Below are positions 42,803 to 51,911 of a stretch of DNA of 64,000 nucleotides, one piece after another. Location of the stretch: positions 620,001 to 684,000 of the forward strand of contig CBDCSI010000001.1 of assembly GCA_965221505.1 (NCBI GenBank). The letters run 5' to 3'. This DNA is from CAZPXZ01 sp965221505 (GTDB taxonomy: Bacteria > Pseudomonadota > Alphaproteobacteria > Rhodobacterales > CAZPXZ01). Position 1 is the first letter of the stretch. Every line of letters starts with the position of its first letter. The notes under the pieces are model-generated. The model was given only the letters and a program-made list of their open reading frames with translations, did not search any database and was not told the origin of the DNA. A program made the translations under genes and the position numbers.

Positions 42803-43231
42803 TCACGTCCCCGTCGGCAGCAAAATTCCGACCAGCGCGAGCAATGCGGCCAGAAGGGCGCCGTAGAACCTGCAGACGGACCAGGACCAGGCGGCACTCC
42901 AGACCGAACCGACCGTGCCGACATGGGGGCGATAGTTCAGCGAGAAGGCCTCGACCGGCGTATCGCTCGCGACGGCTTCGTACAGTTTGACGTAGCACCG
43001 CTCGAGGTGAAGATACCTGGCGTCCATCGACCAGAACGCGATCACCGGGATGCAGGCGCCGAGCCCGATCAGCCAGTGCGGATCGTCCGACAATCCCGAG
43101 TATACGTGGGGCAGGCCGACCGCCCATATCGACAAGGTCTTCATGTTCGCGCTGTTGCCGGCCATGCGGGAGACGACGCCCTGAACCAACTTCAGGTGCT
43201 CGACGGTTCGTTGCGGGTCGATGTCAGCCAT
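42803..43231 (-). CDS. Small multi-pass membrane protein
   Basis: The 142-residue protein has two closely spaced hydrophobic segments (about residues 30-45 and 52-68), then LERCYVKLYEAV and a third at the C-terminus (LLAALLALVGILL). The start, TVEHLKLVQGVVSRMAGNSANMK, matches a widespread family of 140-160-residue uncharacterised proteins with EHLxxIQxxIxRMAxNSF and LDAxYLxxER. The Francisella RipA-like proteins are, from memory, similar. Function is unknown; some relatives lie in defence islands. It is 238 bp from the HicB gene and has no obvious partner. Confidence 0.65.
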   Translation of the reverse strand: MADIDPQRTVEHLKLVQGVVSRMAGNSANMKTLSIWAVGLPHVYSGLSDDPHWLIGLGACIPVIAFWSMDARYLHLERCYVKLYEAVASDTPVEAFSLNYRPHVGTVGSVWSAAWSWSVCRFYGALLAALLALVGILLPTGT

Positions 43232-43567
43232 GACGAAAGGCTACGGCCCTCGCCGGGAGAGGGCAACGGACCGGATCGTACGCGCCGGCCCGACGGCCGG
43301 CCATGCCGGGGCGCGATTCGAAGCGGGCGTCCCGCCTGCAGGGTCCGGTCCGGACGCGATGCGACCGTCGTTCGTTCCCCGCGCATCCGAGACTCGCTTC
43401 GCTGCCGGGTATCGCTGCTCGGAGGTGCGCCGCTTCCACGACGGCGACAGGAGGTTTCCTTGCCCCCTGCGCTCTACCGTCGGGCTCGTGCATCGCGAAG
43501 ATCCCCGACCTCGACGCTCCGGGGCTGCCGGCGTCCGCGTCGTCACGGGCCATCGATGCGGCCGTCG
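43232..43567. other. 336-bp gap without a supported gene
   Basis: It lies between the small membrane protein gene start and the M48 peptidase stop. Open frames are Arg/Pro-rich shadows. Nothing notable was seen. Confidence 0.4.
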
Positions 43568-44683
43568 CTACTGCGAAGGCGGCTTCTCTTCCGGCAGGAG
43601 CGGCAATCCCCGCTCCCGCTTGCGGATCAATTCCTCCGAGGCGCGCTGCACGAGGGCAAAACGCACCGCGTTCGCGGGATGGGTGCTTCCGGCAAGGTGG
43701 ATCCCCTCGGGATGCTCTGCCGAGAGCCGCCGCCAGAACCAGGCGGCGCCGGAGACGTCGAAACCGGCGCGGCCGGCGAAATAGACGCCGACGTAGTCCG
43801 CCTCGGCTTCGAATTCCTGCGAGTACGCGGCCGCCCCGAGATCCCCGAAGAGTTCGGAGAACGCCGTGCTTCCGCCGCCGGCGACCCCGTCCAGGACTCC
43901 GCCGAGAATGGAGCCGAGCAAGATATTGGTCCGCTTTGCCTCGATATGTCCCCGCGCGTTGTGCGCCATTTCGTGCGCCAGGATCAGCGCCAACTCGTCG
44001 TCGCTCTCCAGGAAACGCAGCATCCCGGTGGTGACGTAGATGCGCTCGCCGTCGGCATAGGCGTTCACCGTGTCGTCGCGAAGGAGCACCGCCGGCATCG
44101 CGCAGACCTCCTCCGGGACCACCTCGAAGGCATGCAGGGAACCGTTCCGGTCCACCTGCAGTTGCAGAACGCCGCTCGACTGCGCATCCCACGCCGACCG
44201 GAACGCGTTCCGGCCCGCGGCGCCCGGCGGGACGGGGGTCGATCCGATCCGGGTTATGACGTCGCGGACCTTCATGCCGGCGTCGTACGCCGGCGACCCG
44301 GGGACGACTTCGAGTGCGCGAAGCCGGTCGTCGGCCTGGAAGAAGGCGACGGCGTTCTCGGCCTGCCTCGCCTGCGGCACCGTCCATTGCAGGAACGAAG
44401 TCTTGAACGAGTCGGCGTCCGCGATCGTCGCGCCGATTCCGCGTTCGGTTTCCGCGCAAAGCTCCGCGTTCGCTTCGGAGAGGCGCCAGTGGACCGTGTT
44501 CAGGCGCAGGTTGCGCCGACGAAACCGGTCCCCGGCGATCTCCATCTGAATCTCGGCTTCGCGCGCCGCGTCCGCCTCGGTGACCGTCGGGAGCTGGGCG
44601 CCGGGCCCGCAGGCGGCCAGAAGCGGCAAGGTCAGGCCGACGAGAGCCGTCGCCGCCAGGCACCGGGTCGTGGATCGGATCAT
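43568..44683 (-). CDS. M48-family lipoprotein metallopeptidase with PDZ-like domain
   Basis: The 371-residue protein has a lipoprotein signal ending LLAAC (Cys25), so it is lipid-anchored and faces the periplasm. A PDZ-like region (about 120-190, with PGSPAYDAGMKVRDVITRIG) precedes the zinc-protease domain. HEMAH is at 237-241 and a downstream EFEAEADYVG supplies the third zinc ligand. It resembles BepA/LoiP-type proteases that act on outer-membrane protein assembly, although those lack the PDZ-like insert. The gene stands alone between the small membrane protein gene and the sulfatase. Confidence 0.9.
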   Translation of the reverse strand: MIRSTTRCLAATALVGLTLPLLAACGPGAQLPTVTEADAAREAEIQMEIAGDRFRRRNLRLNTVHWRLSEANAELCAETERGIGATIADADSFKTSFLQWTVPQARQAENAVAFFQADDRLRALEVVPGSPAYDAGMKVRDVITRIGSTPVPPGAAGRNAFRSAWDAQSSGVLQLQVDRNGSLHAFEVVPEEVCAMPAVLLRDDTVNAYADGERIYVTTGMLRFLESDDELALILAHEMAHNARGHIEAKRTNILLGSILGGVLDGVAGGGSTAFSELFGDLGAAAYSQEFEAEADYVGVYFAGRAGFDVSGAAWFWRRLSAEHPEGIHLAGSTHPANAVRFALVQRASEELIRKRERGLPLLPEEKPPSQ

Positions 44684-44907
44684 TGCGCGTCTCTCCCGGA
44701 TGACTTCGAGAACGCCCGCCCGGTAGAATTTCGGCGGGCGCTCGTTGCCGGGCGGTTCTATCGGGGAACTCCTCCGGGGGCAAGCCGCGCGCGGGACGCG
44801 CGAGCGCCGACGGCCTGTCCGCCGCGCGGACGGCGATCCCGGCGCGATCAGGCGGCGGCGACGCGTGCCGGGGTGTGCGCGACCTGAAGACCCGGCGTCC
44901 GTGGCGC

Positions 44908-46410
44908 CTACGCGTCCGCGTCTTCGTCCGGCGCTTGCGGGAAGAAGATCATCCCGCCCTTGGGATTGATCGGCGGCACGGGCCATTGCAGTCCGCGGGT
45001 CATCGACAACTCTCGATTGGGGCCGTCCCGAAACGGCCGGGCAGGCGCGCCGGTCAGCGCCCCGTCGGCGATCCACGCCTCGTCGGACCCGTAGAGTTCC
45101 GACTTCAGCGTCTCCTTTAGCCGCTCCAGCGTCCCGGCATGGCCGGGGCTACCGGCGAGGTCGACCGTTTCGTCCGGATCCTCGTCGAGATCGAACAACT
45201 GAAACGCGTTGCCGACGGGATACCAGATCAGCTTGTATCGCCGGTCGCGGATCATGCGGCAACAGAGATCCTCCTCGCCGAACTCTCCGTATAGATGCTC
45301 CCGCTTCGCGCCCGTGATCATCGAGCGCCCCTCGACCGTGGCCGGCGATTCGATCCCGGCCAGCTCCAGCAGGGTCGGCATGACGTCCTGGAGCCCGACC
45401 AGACGGTCGTCGGTCCGGGCGAAGCCGATCCGCGAATCGAATTTCTCGCCCATCAGGACCATCGGGATTCGGGCGGACCACTCGTAGAAGGACTGCTTGG
45501 CCCACATGTCGTGGTTGCCGAGCATGTCGCCGTGGTCCGACGTAAACATGACGACGGTGTCGTCGAGGATGCCTTCTTCCCGGATGGTGCCGATCACCGA
45601 GCCGATTTTCTGGTCGATCTGGGTGCAGAGCGCGTAGAAGGCCCGCCGCGCCCAGACGATCTCCTGCTCCGAGTAGATCGCGCGCGCCTGAATTCCCTGC
45701 ACGAAGCGGGGCAGCGCGTCGCCCTCTCGCGCCCAGTCGCCGCGGAAGGGTTTGTCGATCTCGACGTCCCGGTAGTGGTCCAGGAACCGCTGCGGCGGCA
45801 CCAGGGGGGGATGGGGATGGCGGAACCCGAGATACCAGAACGCCGGGCGCGTTGGGTCTCTCCGCCGGATGACGCGCTGCAGGGAGTCGGCCGCCCAATG
45901 GGTCGCGTGCAGTCGTTCCGGCAGGTGCCATGGCGTGGAGTAATACAGGTTGTTGCTCATGCCGTGGCCGTATTGCTGCCCGACATATCCCTCGTCGCCC
46001 AGAAAGAGCTCGTAGTCGTCGGTCACGCCGAACAGCGTGCGGCCCTCGTCGTCGAGCAGCACGTCGTCGAAGCCGATCCGGTCGCGTTGCGGATAGGTGT
46101 GGGTCTTGCCCACTGCATAGGCCTGGTAGCCGTGGTCGCGAAAGGTCTGGGCCAGGGTCGGCAGCCCGGGTTCCATCGGCCGCTGCCCCTGGAACGTCCG
46201 GTCGCCGTGCGTGCGCGGGGTCGTGCCGGTCATCAGGGTGCGCCGGGCGGGAATGCAGACCGGCGTCTCCGAGTAGCAGTTCGGAAAGCGCACGCCGCTT
46301 CGGCACAGCGTGTTCAGGACCGGCGTCTGGATCGCCGGATGTCCCGCGGCGCCGAGCAGCGCGCCGGGCCAGTGGTCGGCGACGATCAGGAGCACGTTGG
46401 GTCGGGTCAT
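44908..46410 (-). CDS. Type I sulfatase (arylsulfatase-like)
   Basis: The 500-residue enzyme carries the CxPxR maturation motif as CIPAR (Cys52 to be converted to formylglycine), NVLLIVADHW at the N-terminus for metal binding, AVGKTHTY, and MFTSDHGDMLGNHDMWAKQSFYE. No signal peptide is present, so it is probably cytoplasmic. Substrates of this group are sulfate esters of sugars, phenols or choline. It begins two bases before the tctA stop and is the last gene of the tctCBA-sulfatase unit, so the transporter may import its substrate or product. The anaerobic or aerobic maturase is not in the window. Confidence 0.9.
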   Translation of the reverse strand: MTRPNVLLIVADHWPGALLGAAGHPAIQTPVLNTLCRSGVRFPNCYSETPVCIPARRTLMTGTTPRTHGDRTFQGQRPMEPGLPTLAQTFRDHGYQAYAVGKTHTYPQRDRIGFDDVLLDDEGRTLFGVTDDYELFLGDEGYVGQQYGHGMSNNLYYSTPWHLPERLHATHWAADSLQRVIRRRDPTRPAFWYLGFRHPHPPLVPPQRFLDHYRDVEIDKPFRGDWAREGDALPRFVQGIQARAIYSEQEIVWARRAFYALCTQIDQKIGSVIGTIREEGILDDTVVMFTSDHGDMLGNHDMWAKQSFYEWSARIPMVLMGEKFDSRIGFARTDDRLVGLQDVMPTLLELAGIESPATVEGRSMITGAKREHLYGEFGEEDLCCRMIRDRRYKLIWYPVGNAFQLFDLDEDPDETVDLAGSPGHAGTLERLKETLKSELYGSDEAWIADGALTGAPARPFRDGPNRELSMTRGLQWPVPPINPKGGMIFFPQAPDEDADA

Positions 46411-46412
46411 CG

Positions 46413-47903
46413 TCAGGATCCTTGTCGGGTATCGGGGTCTCGCCGACGGCGAAGCAGCGGAAGCGCGATCACGAGCGCCGTCATCGCCAGGACGCCGATC
46501 GCGATCGGATCGGCGAGGAAGAGGAGAAAGTCGCCCCTGGCGTGGATCAGGCCCTGCCGCAACTTGTCCTCGAAGGTGCTGCCGAGCGCCATTCCGATGA
46601 CGACCGGAGCGACCGGGTAGCCGGCGAAGCGCAGCACCAGGCCCGCAATTCCGGCGAGGACGCACACGACGAGGTCGACCGGGTTGCCGCGGACGACGAA
46701 CGCGCCGACGAGGGAGAAGAGCAGGATCATGCCCATCATCAGCGGCTCGGGCATGGCGAGGATACGGGCGAAGACGCGGGCGCCGCCGGCGCCGACGGCG
46801 AACATCAGAAAATTCGCGACCAGGATGATCAGGAACGCGCCGGTGAGGATATGGGGGTTGTTGTTGATCAGGTCGTACCCGGGCACCACGCCCTGGATGG
46901 TCAGGACGCCGAGGAGCACGACGGTTCCGCCGTCGCCGGGGATGCCGAGGGCGAGGGTGGGAATGAGGGCGCCGCCGGTGACGGCGTTGTTGGCCGTCTC
47001 GGAGGCGACCAGGCCGTCCGGTTCCCCCTTGCCGAAGTTCTCGCGCCGCGGCGAGGTCCGGCGTATCTCGGAATAGCTCACGAAGGTGGCCGCCGTCGCG
47101 CCGGTTCCGGGAAGGATGCCGATAAAGGTGCCGATCGCGCTGGACTGGAGAAATTGCGGGACGCGAACGCGGATCTCGGGCCATGCGGGCAGGCGAAAGC
47201 CGACGTTGGTCACGTCCGGCGGCTTCAGCGCGAAGTAGTAGGCGGAACGGTGGAACACCTCCGAGAGCGCGAACAGGCCGATCAGGACGGGGATCAGCGA
47301 CAGCCCGCCCATCAACGCCTGGAGGCCGAAGTCGTAGCGAATGTAGCCGGTCAGCTCGTCCGGTCCGATCGTCGTCAGCCAGAGGCCGATCATGCCGGCC
47401 AGAAGGCCCTTGATCCGGTTCTCTCGCGAGACCCAGGCGATGCAGGTCAGGGCGAACACGATGATCGCGAAGATCGCCGCGGGACCGAAGGCGACCGACA
47501 CCCGGGCCAGCGCCGGGGCGGCGAGAATCAGGATCGCCAGCGAGAAGAGGCCGCCGATCAGCGACGCGAGCGTCGCCCACCCGATGGCGAGGTCCGCGAG
47601 TCCCGCCCGGGCCATCGGATACCCGTCGAGAACGGTGGCGGCCGATTGCGGCGTACCCGGCGTGTTGATGAGAATGGCGGAGATCGAGCCGCCGTAGACG
47701 GAGGTCACGTAGATGCTGAGAAACAGCGCCATCGACACTTCCGTACCCAGCCCGAAGGTAAACGGCAGCGCGGCGATCAGCGCGGCGACGGTTCCCATGC
47801 CCGGCAGCGCGCCGGCCACGGTTCCCCACAGGCAGCCGATCAGGATGGCGCCGAGGACTCCGAGGCTCGCGAACTGGGATACGGCCAGATACAACTCGCT
47901 CAT
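46413..47903 (-). CDS. tctA: Tripartite tricarboxylate transporter, large membrane subunit
   Basis: The 496-residue protein has about 11-12 hydrophobic segments and the two TctA signatures: GTVAGALPGMGTVAALIAALP near residues 27-47 and GILPGTGATAATFVSY later, with YGGSISAILINTPGTPQSAAT. It forms the sodium-coupled channel with TctB and takes substrate from TctC. It lies 7 bases downstream of tctB and 2 bases upstream of the sulfatase gene. Confidence 0.95.
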   Translation of the reverse strand: MSELYLAVSQFASLGVLGAILIGCLWGTVAGALPGMGTVAALIAALPFTFGLGTEVSMALFLSIYVTSVYGGSISAILINTPGTPQSAATVLDGYPMARAGLADLAIGWATLASLIGGLFSLAILILAAPALARVSVAFGPAAIFAIIVFALTCIAWVSRENRIKGLLAGMIGLWLTTIGPDELTGYIRYDFGLQALMGGLSLIPVLIGLFALSEVFHRSAYYFALKPPDVTNVGFRLPAWPEIRVRVPQFLQSSAIGTFIGILPGTGATAATFVSYSEIRRTSPRRENFGKGEPDGLVASETANNAVTGGALIPTLALGIPGDGGTVVLLGVLTIQGVVPGYDLINNNPHILTGAFLIILVANFLMFAVGAGGARVFARILAMPEPLMMGMILLFSLVGAFVVRGNPVDLVVCVLAGIAGLVLRFAGYPVAPVVIGMALGSTFEDKLRQGLIHARGDFLLFLADPIAIGVLAMTALVIALPLLRRRRDPDTRQGS

Positions 47904-47910
47904 CGGCCGG

Positions 47911-48369
47911 CTACAGCAGGTTGAACCAGGGCGAGCGGGGCAGCAGGAGTTCGAACGCGAAGGTGAACAGGGCCCAGACGGCGAGCGGCGCCGAGACGCT
48001 CAGGATCGCCAGCGGGACGAGTCTCCGGTAGCCGAACGCGAGGCAGAACAGGAACAGGCCGGGCACCGTCGCGATCACGAACCCGACTGCGGTCATGGCG
48101 AGGCCGGTCCCGGCCGCGATCGTCACGACGAAGGCGAGCTGCGGCAGCCGCACGCGGCCGAGCGTCCGGGCGTCGGAGCGGGCGGCGGAGATTGCGGCCG
48201 CGAGCGCGAGCGCCATCCAGACGAGCAGGAACCCCCGCGGCGCGAAGGCCGGGCCGACGTCCCCGCCGAAGGTCGGAACGTTGAACTGTTCGCCGAACGT
48301 CATGGCGAAGAGGACGGCTCCGAGGGCGAGGAGCGCCAGGGAGACGGCGAGGTCGACGGTTCGGGACAC
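47911..48369 (-). CDS. tctB: Tripartite tricarboxylate transporter, small membrane subunit
   Basis: The 152-residue protein has four hydrophobic segments and the typical TctB N-terminus (a helix starting near VDLAVSLALLALGAVLFAM). It supports TctA in the membrane. It lies 69 bp downstream of tctC, separated by a strong inverted repeat, and 7 bases upstream of tctA. Confidence 0.92.
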   Translation of the reverse strand: MSRTVDLAVSLALLALGAVLFAMTFGEQFNVPTFGGDVGPAFAPRGFLLVWMALALAAAISAARSDARTLGRVRLPQLAFVVTIAAGTGLAMTAVGFVIATVPGLFLFCLAFGYRRLVPLAILSVSAPLAVWALFTFAFELLLPRSPWFNLL

Positions 48370-48384
48370 GGCGAGCGATGCGGT

Positions 48385-48421
48385 CGCGAGGCGTCCTCCG
48401 GACCGGAGGGACGCCTCGCGC
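48385..48421 (-). terminator. Strong hairpin between tctC and tctB
   Basis: CGCGAGGCGTCC and GGACGCCTCGCG are perfect inverted repeats enclosing a second pairable stretch (TCCGG / CCGGA), giving a stem of about 16-18 bp with one bulge. There is no U-run, so it is better read as an attenuator or mRNA-stabilising hairpin that keeps expression of the binding protein above that of the membrane subunits. Confidence 0.7.
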
Positions 48422-48438
48422 GGGTCAGGCGGCGCGGG

Positions 48439-49374
48439 TCACTTCAGGAGGCCGGCCTCGCGCAGCAACTCGCCGTTCAGCGCATAGGCTTCCCGGAAGA
48501 AGGGTCCGAAGGTCTCGGTGTCCATGTAGCGCACGAGACGGTTGGCCCCGGCCATGTTCTCCTGGAACCGCTCGGTCGCCACGGCCTGCTCGCAGGCGGA
48601 GGACAGGGTCGCCACGACGTCGTCCGGCGTGCCGGCCTGGGTGAAGAACCCGAACCAGACCGAGACCTGAACGTCCCATCCGAGCTCCGCCAGGGTCGGA
48701 ACGTCTGGATGGATGTCGGAGCGACGGTCCGAGAGGATCGCCAGCGCCCGCCAGCCGAACCGGGAGGCGAAGTCCGAGAACCAGGACGTGGCTTCGGCCC
48801 GTCCGCCGTTGATCTCGGTCGCGATGTCGCCGCCGCCCTTGGTCGGAATGTACTGGGTGGTGACGCCGAGTTTCTTGTCCAGCGTCAGCTGCGCCACATG
48901 GGCGATGGATCCCGGACCCGCGCCGGCGAACCGGATGCCGTCGCCGTTCGCGGCCGCGACGTAGTCCTCGATCGACCGGATCGGGCTGTCGTCCGCCACG
49001 ACCAGGTAGTACGGTCCCTGGCTGACCATGCAGATCGGGACCCAGCTGTCGGCGTCGTAGCTGGTCTTCTTAAGGTGGGGTTGGGTGGTCGTCGTGCCCA
49101 CGGGCATGAAGCCCAGATTGTATCCGTCGGCCGGCGCCTGGGAGAGCTGGGTCGCGCCCACCGTGCCGCCGGCGCCCTCGACGTTGCTCACGACGACGTT
49201 CTGGCCGAAGATCTCCTCCAGTTCGAGGGCGAAGAACCGGGCCGGGATGTCGGTTCCGCCGCCGGCCCCGAACGGAACCAGCAGGTTGATGGTGCGGTCG
49301 GGATACTGCGCCGAGGCGGACGACGCGAGAAGCAGCGCCGCGACGGCTGCGAATGAGGTCAAGACAGGTCGCAT
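48439..49374 (-). CDS. tctC: Tripartite tricarboxylate transporter substrate-binding protein
   Basis: The 311-residue periplasmic protein has a signal peptide (cleavage near ASAQ). TctC/BugT hallmarks are YPDRTINLLVPFGAGGGTDIPAR, VVSNVEGAGGTVGATQL, and a C-terminal FGPFFREAYALNGELLREAGL. These proteins bind carboxylates such as citrate, tartrate or aromatic acids; the ligand is not predictable. It is the first gene of the tctCBA-sulfatase operon. Confidence 0.94.
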   Translation of the reverse strand: MRPVLTSFAAVAALLLASSASAQYPDRTINLLVPFGAGGGTDIPARFFALELEEIFGQNVVVSNVEGAGGTVGATQLSQAPADGYNLGFMPVGTTTTQPHLKKTSYDADSWVPICMVSQGPYYLVVADDSPIRSIEDYVAAANGDGIRFAGAGPGSIAHVAQLTLDKKLGVTTQYIPTKGGGDIATEINGGRAEATSWFSDFASRFGWRALAILSDRRSDIHPDVPTLAELGWDVQVSVWFGFFTQAGTPDDVVATLSSACEQAVATERFQENMAGANRLVRYMDTETFGPFFREAYALNGELLREAGLLK

Positions 49375-49701
49375 GGGGGTTCCTCCGATTTTCGTGTTCG
49401 CTCAACCGTACGGATCGCAACGGCGGAAGTCAAAGGCGCGAGCCCGGCCGCCGGATCCCCGATAGATCGGCACCTCCGGCCGCCCGCGCTACCGAGACGC
49501 GATACGCCGCCGTTCCGGCCCGGACGCCGCCCGAACCGCAGCTCGATCGACGCCGCATCGCGGGCGATCCGCACTTGCGGCGACGCCCGAACCCTTCGAA
49601 GCGCCCCAAGATCCCGGCGTCCGGCCCGCCGCCGAAGTCGTACGGTTTGCGCGCGGCGACCGGGCCGGCCCTACCAGGGCGACGCCGGCGCGGTCGCCGC
49701 C
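49375..49701. other. Upstream region of the tctCBA operon
   Basis: 327 bp between the tctC start and the epimerase stop, both on the minus strand. It must hold the tctC promoter, but no clear boxes or genes were seen. Confidence 0.4.
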
Positions 49702-50616
49702 TCAGTCGCGAAAGGACTCGACGGTTCGGCGAATTCCTTCCTCGAACGGAACCTGCGGCCGCCAGTCCAGCTCCTCCGCCGCGCGCCGGACGTCGAGGAA
49801 TATGCGCCCTACCTCGCCCGGCCTCGCGGGTTCGCGGCGCGGTTGCCCCTCGTATCCGGCCTCGGCGGCGACCGCGTCGAACACCTGCCGGACCGAGACG
49901 CCCGATCCGCATCCGATGTTGAAGACGCCGTCCCGCTCCGACTCCATGGCCGAGACGTTCGCCTCCACCACGTCGTCGACATAGACGTAATCGCGCTCCT
50001 GGCTTCCGTCGCCGAAGATCACGGGCTGCGACCGGTCCAGCATCGTTCGGGCGAACTTGGCGACCACGCCGGCCTCGCCGGCCGGATCTTGCCCCGGGCC
50101 GTACACGTTTCCGTAGCGGAGCGCCGCGTAGCGGACGCCGTCGAGCGGGCAGAGGGCGGCGACGTAGGCTTCCGAGGCCATCTTCGACACGCCGTAGGGC
50201 GAGCCGGGAAAGGTCGCGTCGGTCTCCCTCGCCGGGAGGCGGACGGCGTCGCCGTAGATCGCCCCGCCGGTCGAGCTGTGCACGAGCCGGCGAACCCCGT
50301 GCCGGGCGGACTGCCGGACGACCTGGAGCGTGCCCCGGATATTGATCCGGGCGTCCAGGTCCGGCTCCCGGACGGAGCGGACGACGCTGGTCTGGGCCGC
50401 AAGATGGAACACGATCTCCGGCGCCGCCGCCTCGAACGCGCGCTCGATCCCGGCGCTGCAGACGTCCTCCCGGTAGAGCGTCGCGCCCCGACGGACCCGG
50501 TCGGCGCTTCCGTTCGACAGGTCGTCGACGACGGCGACCTCGTGCCCGTCGCGAACCAGCCGGTCCACCAGATGCGAGCCGACGAAGCCGGCGCCGCCGG
50601 TTACCAGAATTCTCAT
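49702..50616 (-). CDS. NAD-dependent sugar epimerase/dehydratase (GalE-like)
   Basis: The 304-residue extended SDR enzyme has ILVTGGAGFVGSHLVDRLV for NAD, HLAAQTSVVRSV, a YGVSKMASE active site with Tyr and Lys, and RYGNVYGPGQDP. It resembles UDP-glucose 4-epimerase and related nucleotide-sugar epimerases found in surface polysaccharide synthesis. It lies 56 bp downstream of the flavin oxidase gene on the same strand and may be co-transcribed, although a metabolic link with that enzyme is not evident. Confidence 0.88.
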   Translation of the reverse strand: MRILVTGGAGFVGSHLVDRLVRDGHEVAVVDDLSNGSADRVRRGATLYREDVCSAGIERAFEAAAPEIVFHLAAQTSVVRSVREPDLDARINIRGTLQVVRQSARHGVRRLVHSSTGGAIYGDAVRLPARETDATFPGSPYGVSKMASEAYVAALCPLDGVRYAALRYGNVYGPGQDPAGEAGVVAKFARTMLDRSQPVIFGDGSQERDYVYVDDVVEANVSAMESERDGVFNIGCGSGVSVRQVFDAVAAEAGYEGQPRREPARPGEVGRIFLDVRRAAEELDWRPQVPFEEGIRRTVESFRD

Positions 50617-50672
50617 TCGAACCGCGCTCCGCCGCTGCCGTCTTTCCGTCCTGGGTCCAGGCGTCCGCCGGG

Positions 50673-51818
50673 CTATCGCCCCGAGGGCGACTCGCCGAGA
50701 GAAAGGCCCGTGCGGCTGCCGAGGCGGAACCGGTCCGGCGTTCCCCATTCGCCGAGCGCCACGCCGGCGGCGAAGTCGCCGAACACCGGCCCGTGCTTGA
50801 ACAGGTGTCCCGAGCATCCCCCTGCGATCAGGACGTTCCGGTGCTCGGGGTGAAAGTCGAGAATGAAATGCGTGTCCGGCGTCATGGCGATCTGGCAGGC
50901 TTTCTGGTCCACCGCCCGCTGTTCGGCCAGCCCCGGGAGGCGGTGGCGCAGATACTGGCGGGTGCGATGGAACGCCGACGCCTGCACGACGCGATTCTCC
51001 TCGTCGAGGTCGATCACCGTCTGCTCCCAGGCGATCGCCGCCTTGACGCCCGAACCCTCGACGGTCGGGATGCCGTAGGCGCCGTAGCCGTGGTCGATCC
51101 AGCACGGCATCTCGTTCGTGCCGTAGGCGCTGCTGCTGTCCGGGGCCGAGGTGTAGACGATGTCCTGCCGGACCACCCGGGAGATCGGGCCGACCGTTCT
51201 CGGAAACAGGCCGCCGAGCCAGGGACCGGCCGCCGTCACGATCACGTCCGCCTCGATCGGCTTGCCGTCCAGGAGCGGGCGCTCCGTCTCGTCCGTCGTG
51301 ACCCGCCCGAGCCGGACCTGGCCTCCCTCCCGTTCGAACTGTTCCGCGGTGCGGACGATCGCCCGCTTGGCCATGACGAACCCGGCTTCCGGCTCGAAAA
51401 TCCCGTATTCCACGTCCGGCACGCGAAATTGCGGAAACCGCAGCCGGATCTCGTCCGGCTCCATGCGCAGATGCGGCACGCCCATCCGTTCGAACGTCGG
51501 CAGCGTGGCGTCTTCCCAACCGGTGTAGTTGCGGCCCGCCAGCACCAGGGCGCCGCATTCGACGTAGAGCGTGGTCCCGAGTTCCCGCTGCAACTCCATC
51601 CAGCGCAGGCGCGCGTCCCGCACCCAGCGCGTGTAGAACTCGTCGCTGCCGTGAATGGAGCGCAGGATTCGCGTGTAATCGGAGGAACTCGCGCGGCTGT
51701 GGCCGATCTCCCAGCGATCCGCCAACACCACCCTGCATCCCCGGCGCAGGAGGCTCAGGGCGATCATGACGCCGGCGACGCCGCCGCCCGCGACCACCGC
51801 TTCCGGCCTGTCTCCCAT
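50673..51818 (-). CDS. FAD-dependent amine/N-alkyl amino acid oxidase (MSOX/DAO family)
   Basis: The 381-residue protein binds FAD by AVVAGGGVAGVMIALSLL at 7-24 and has SSSDYTRILRS, the region equivalent to the substrate-side Arg of monomeric sarcosine oxidase. Near the C-terminus KACQIAMTPD (Cys308) aligns with the cysteine that binds flavin covalently in sarcosine and N-methyltryptophan oxidases, and DFHPEHRNVLIAGGCSGHLFKHGP follows. It therefore probably oxidises the C-N bond of a secondary amino acid, giving an amino acid, an aldehyde and hydrogen peroxide. It is divergent from the microcompartment operon and shares its operator, so N-alkylglutamate is an attractive substrate (inference). 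GGAGGAGG lies before the ATG. Confidence 0.88.
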   Translation of the reverse strand: MGDRPEAVVAGGGVAGVMIALSLLRRGCRVVLADRWEIGHSRASSSDYTRILRSIHGSDEFYTRWVRDARLRWMELQRELGTTLYVECGALVLAGRNYTGWEDATLPTFERMGVPHLRMEPDEIRLRFPQFRVPDVEYGIFEPEAGFVMAKRAIVRTAEQFEREGGQVRLGRVTTDETERPLLDGKPIEADVIVTAAGPWLGGLFPRTVGPISRVVRQDIVYTSAPDSSSAYGTNEMPCWIDHGYGAYGIPTVEGSGVKAAIAWEQTVIDLDEENRVVQASAFHRTRQYLRHRLPGLAEQRAVDQKACQIAMTPDTHFILDFHPEHRNVLIAGGCSGHLFKHGPVFGDFAAGVALGEWGTPDRFRLGSRTGLSLGESPSGR

Positions 51819-51911
51819 ACTGCCTCCTCCCCCGTTTTCCGCCGAGAATACGGTATCCGATCGGCCCGGCCGCTCAAGGCGTCGACCGAAGTCTTGGCAA
51901 CCGGCCCCAAA

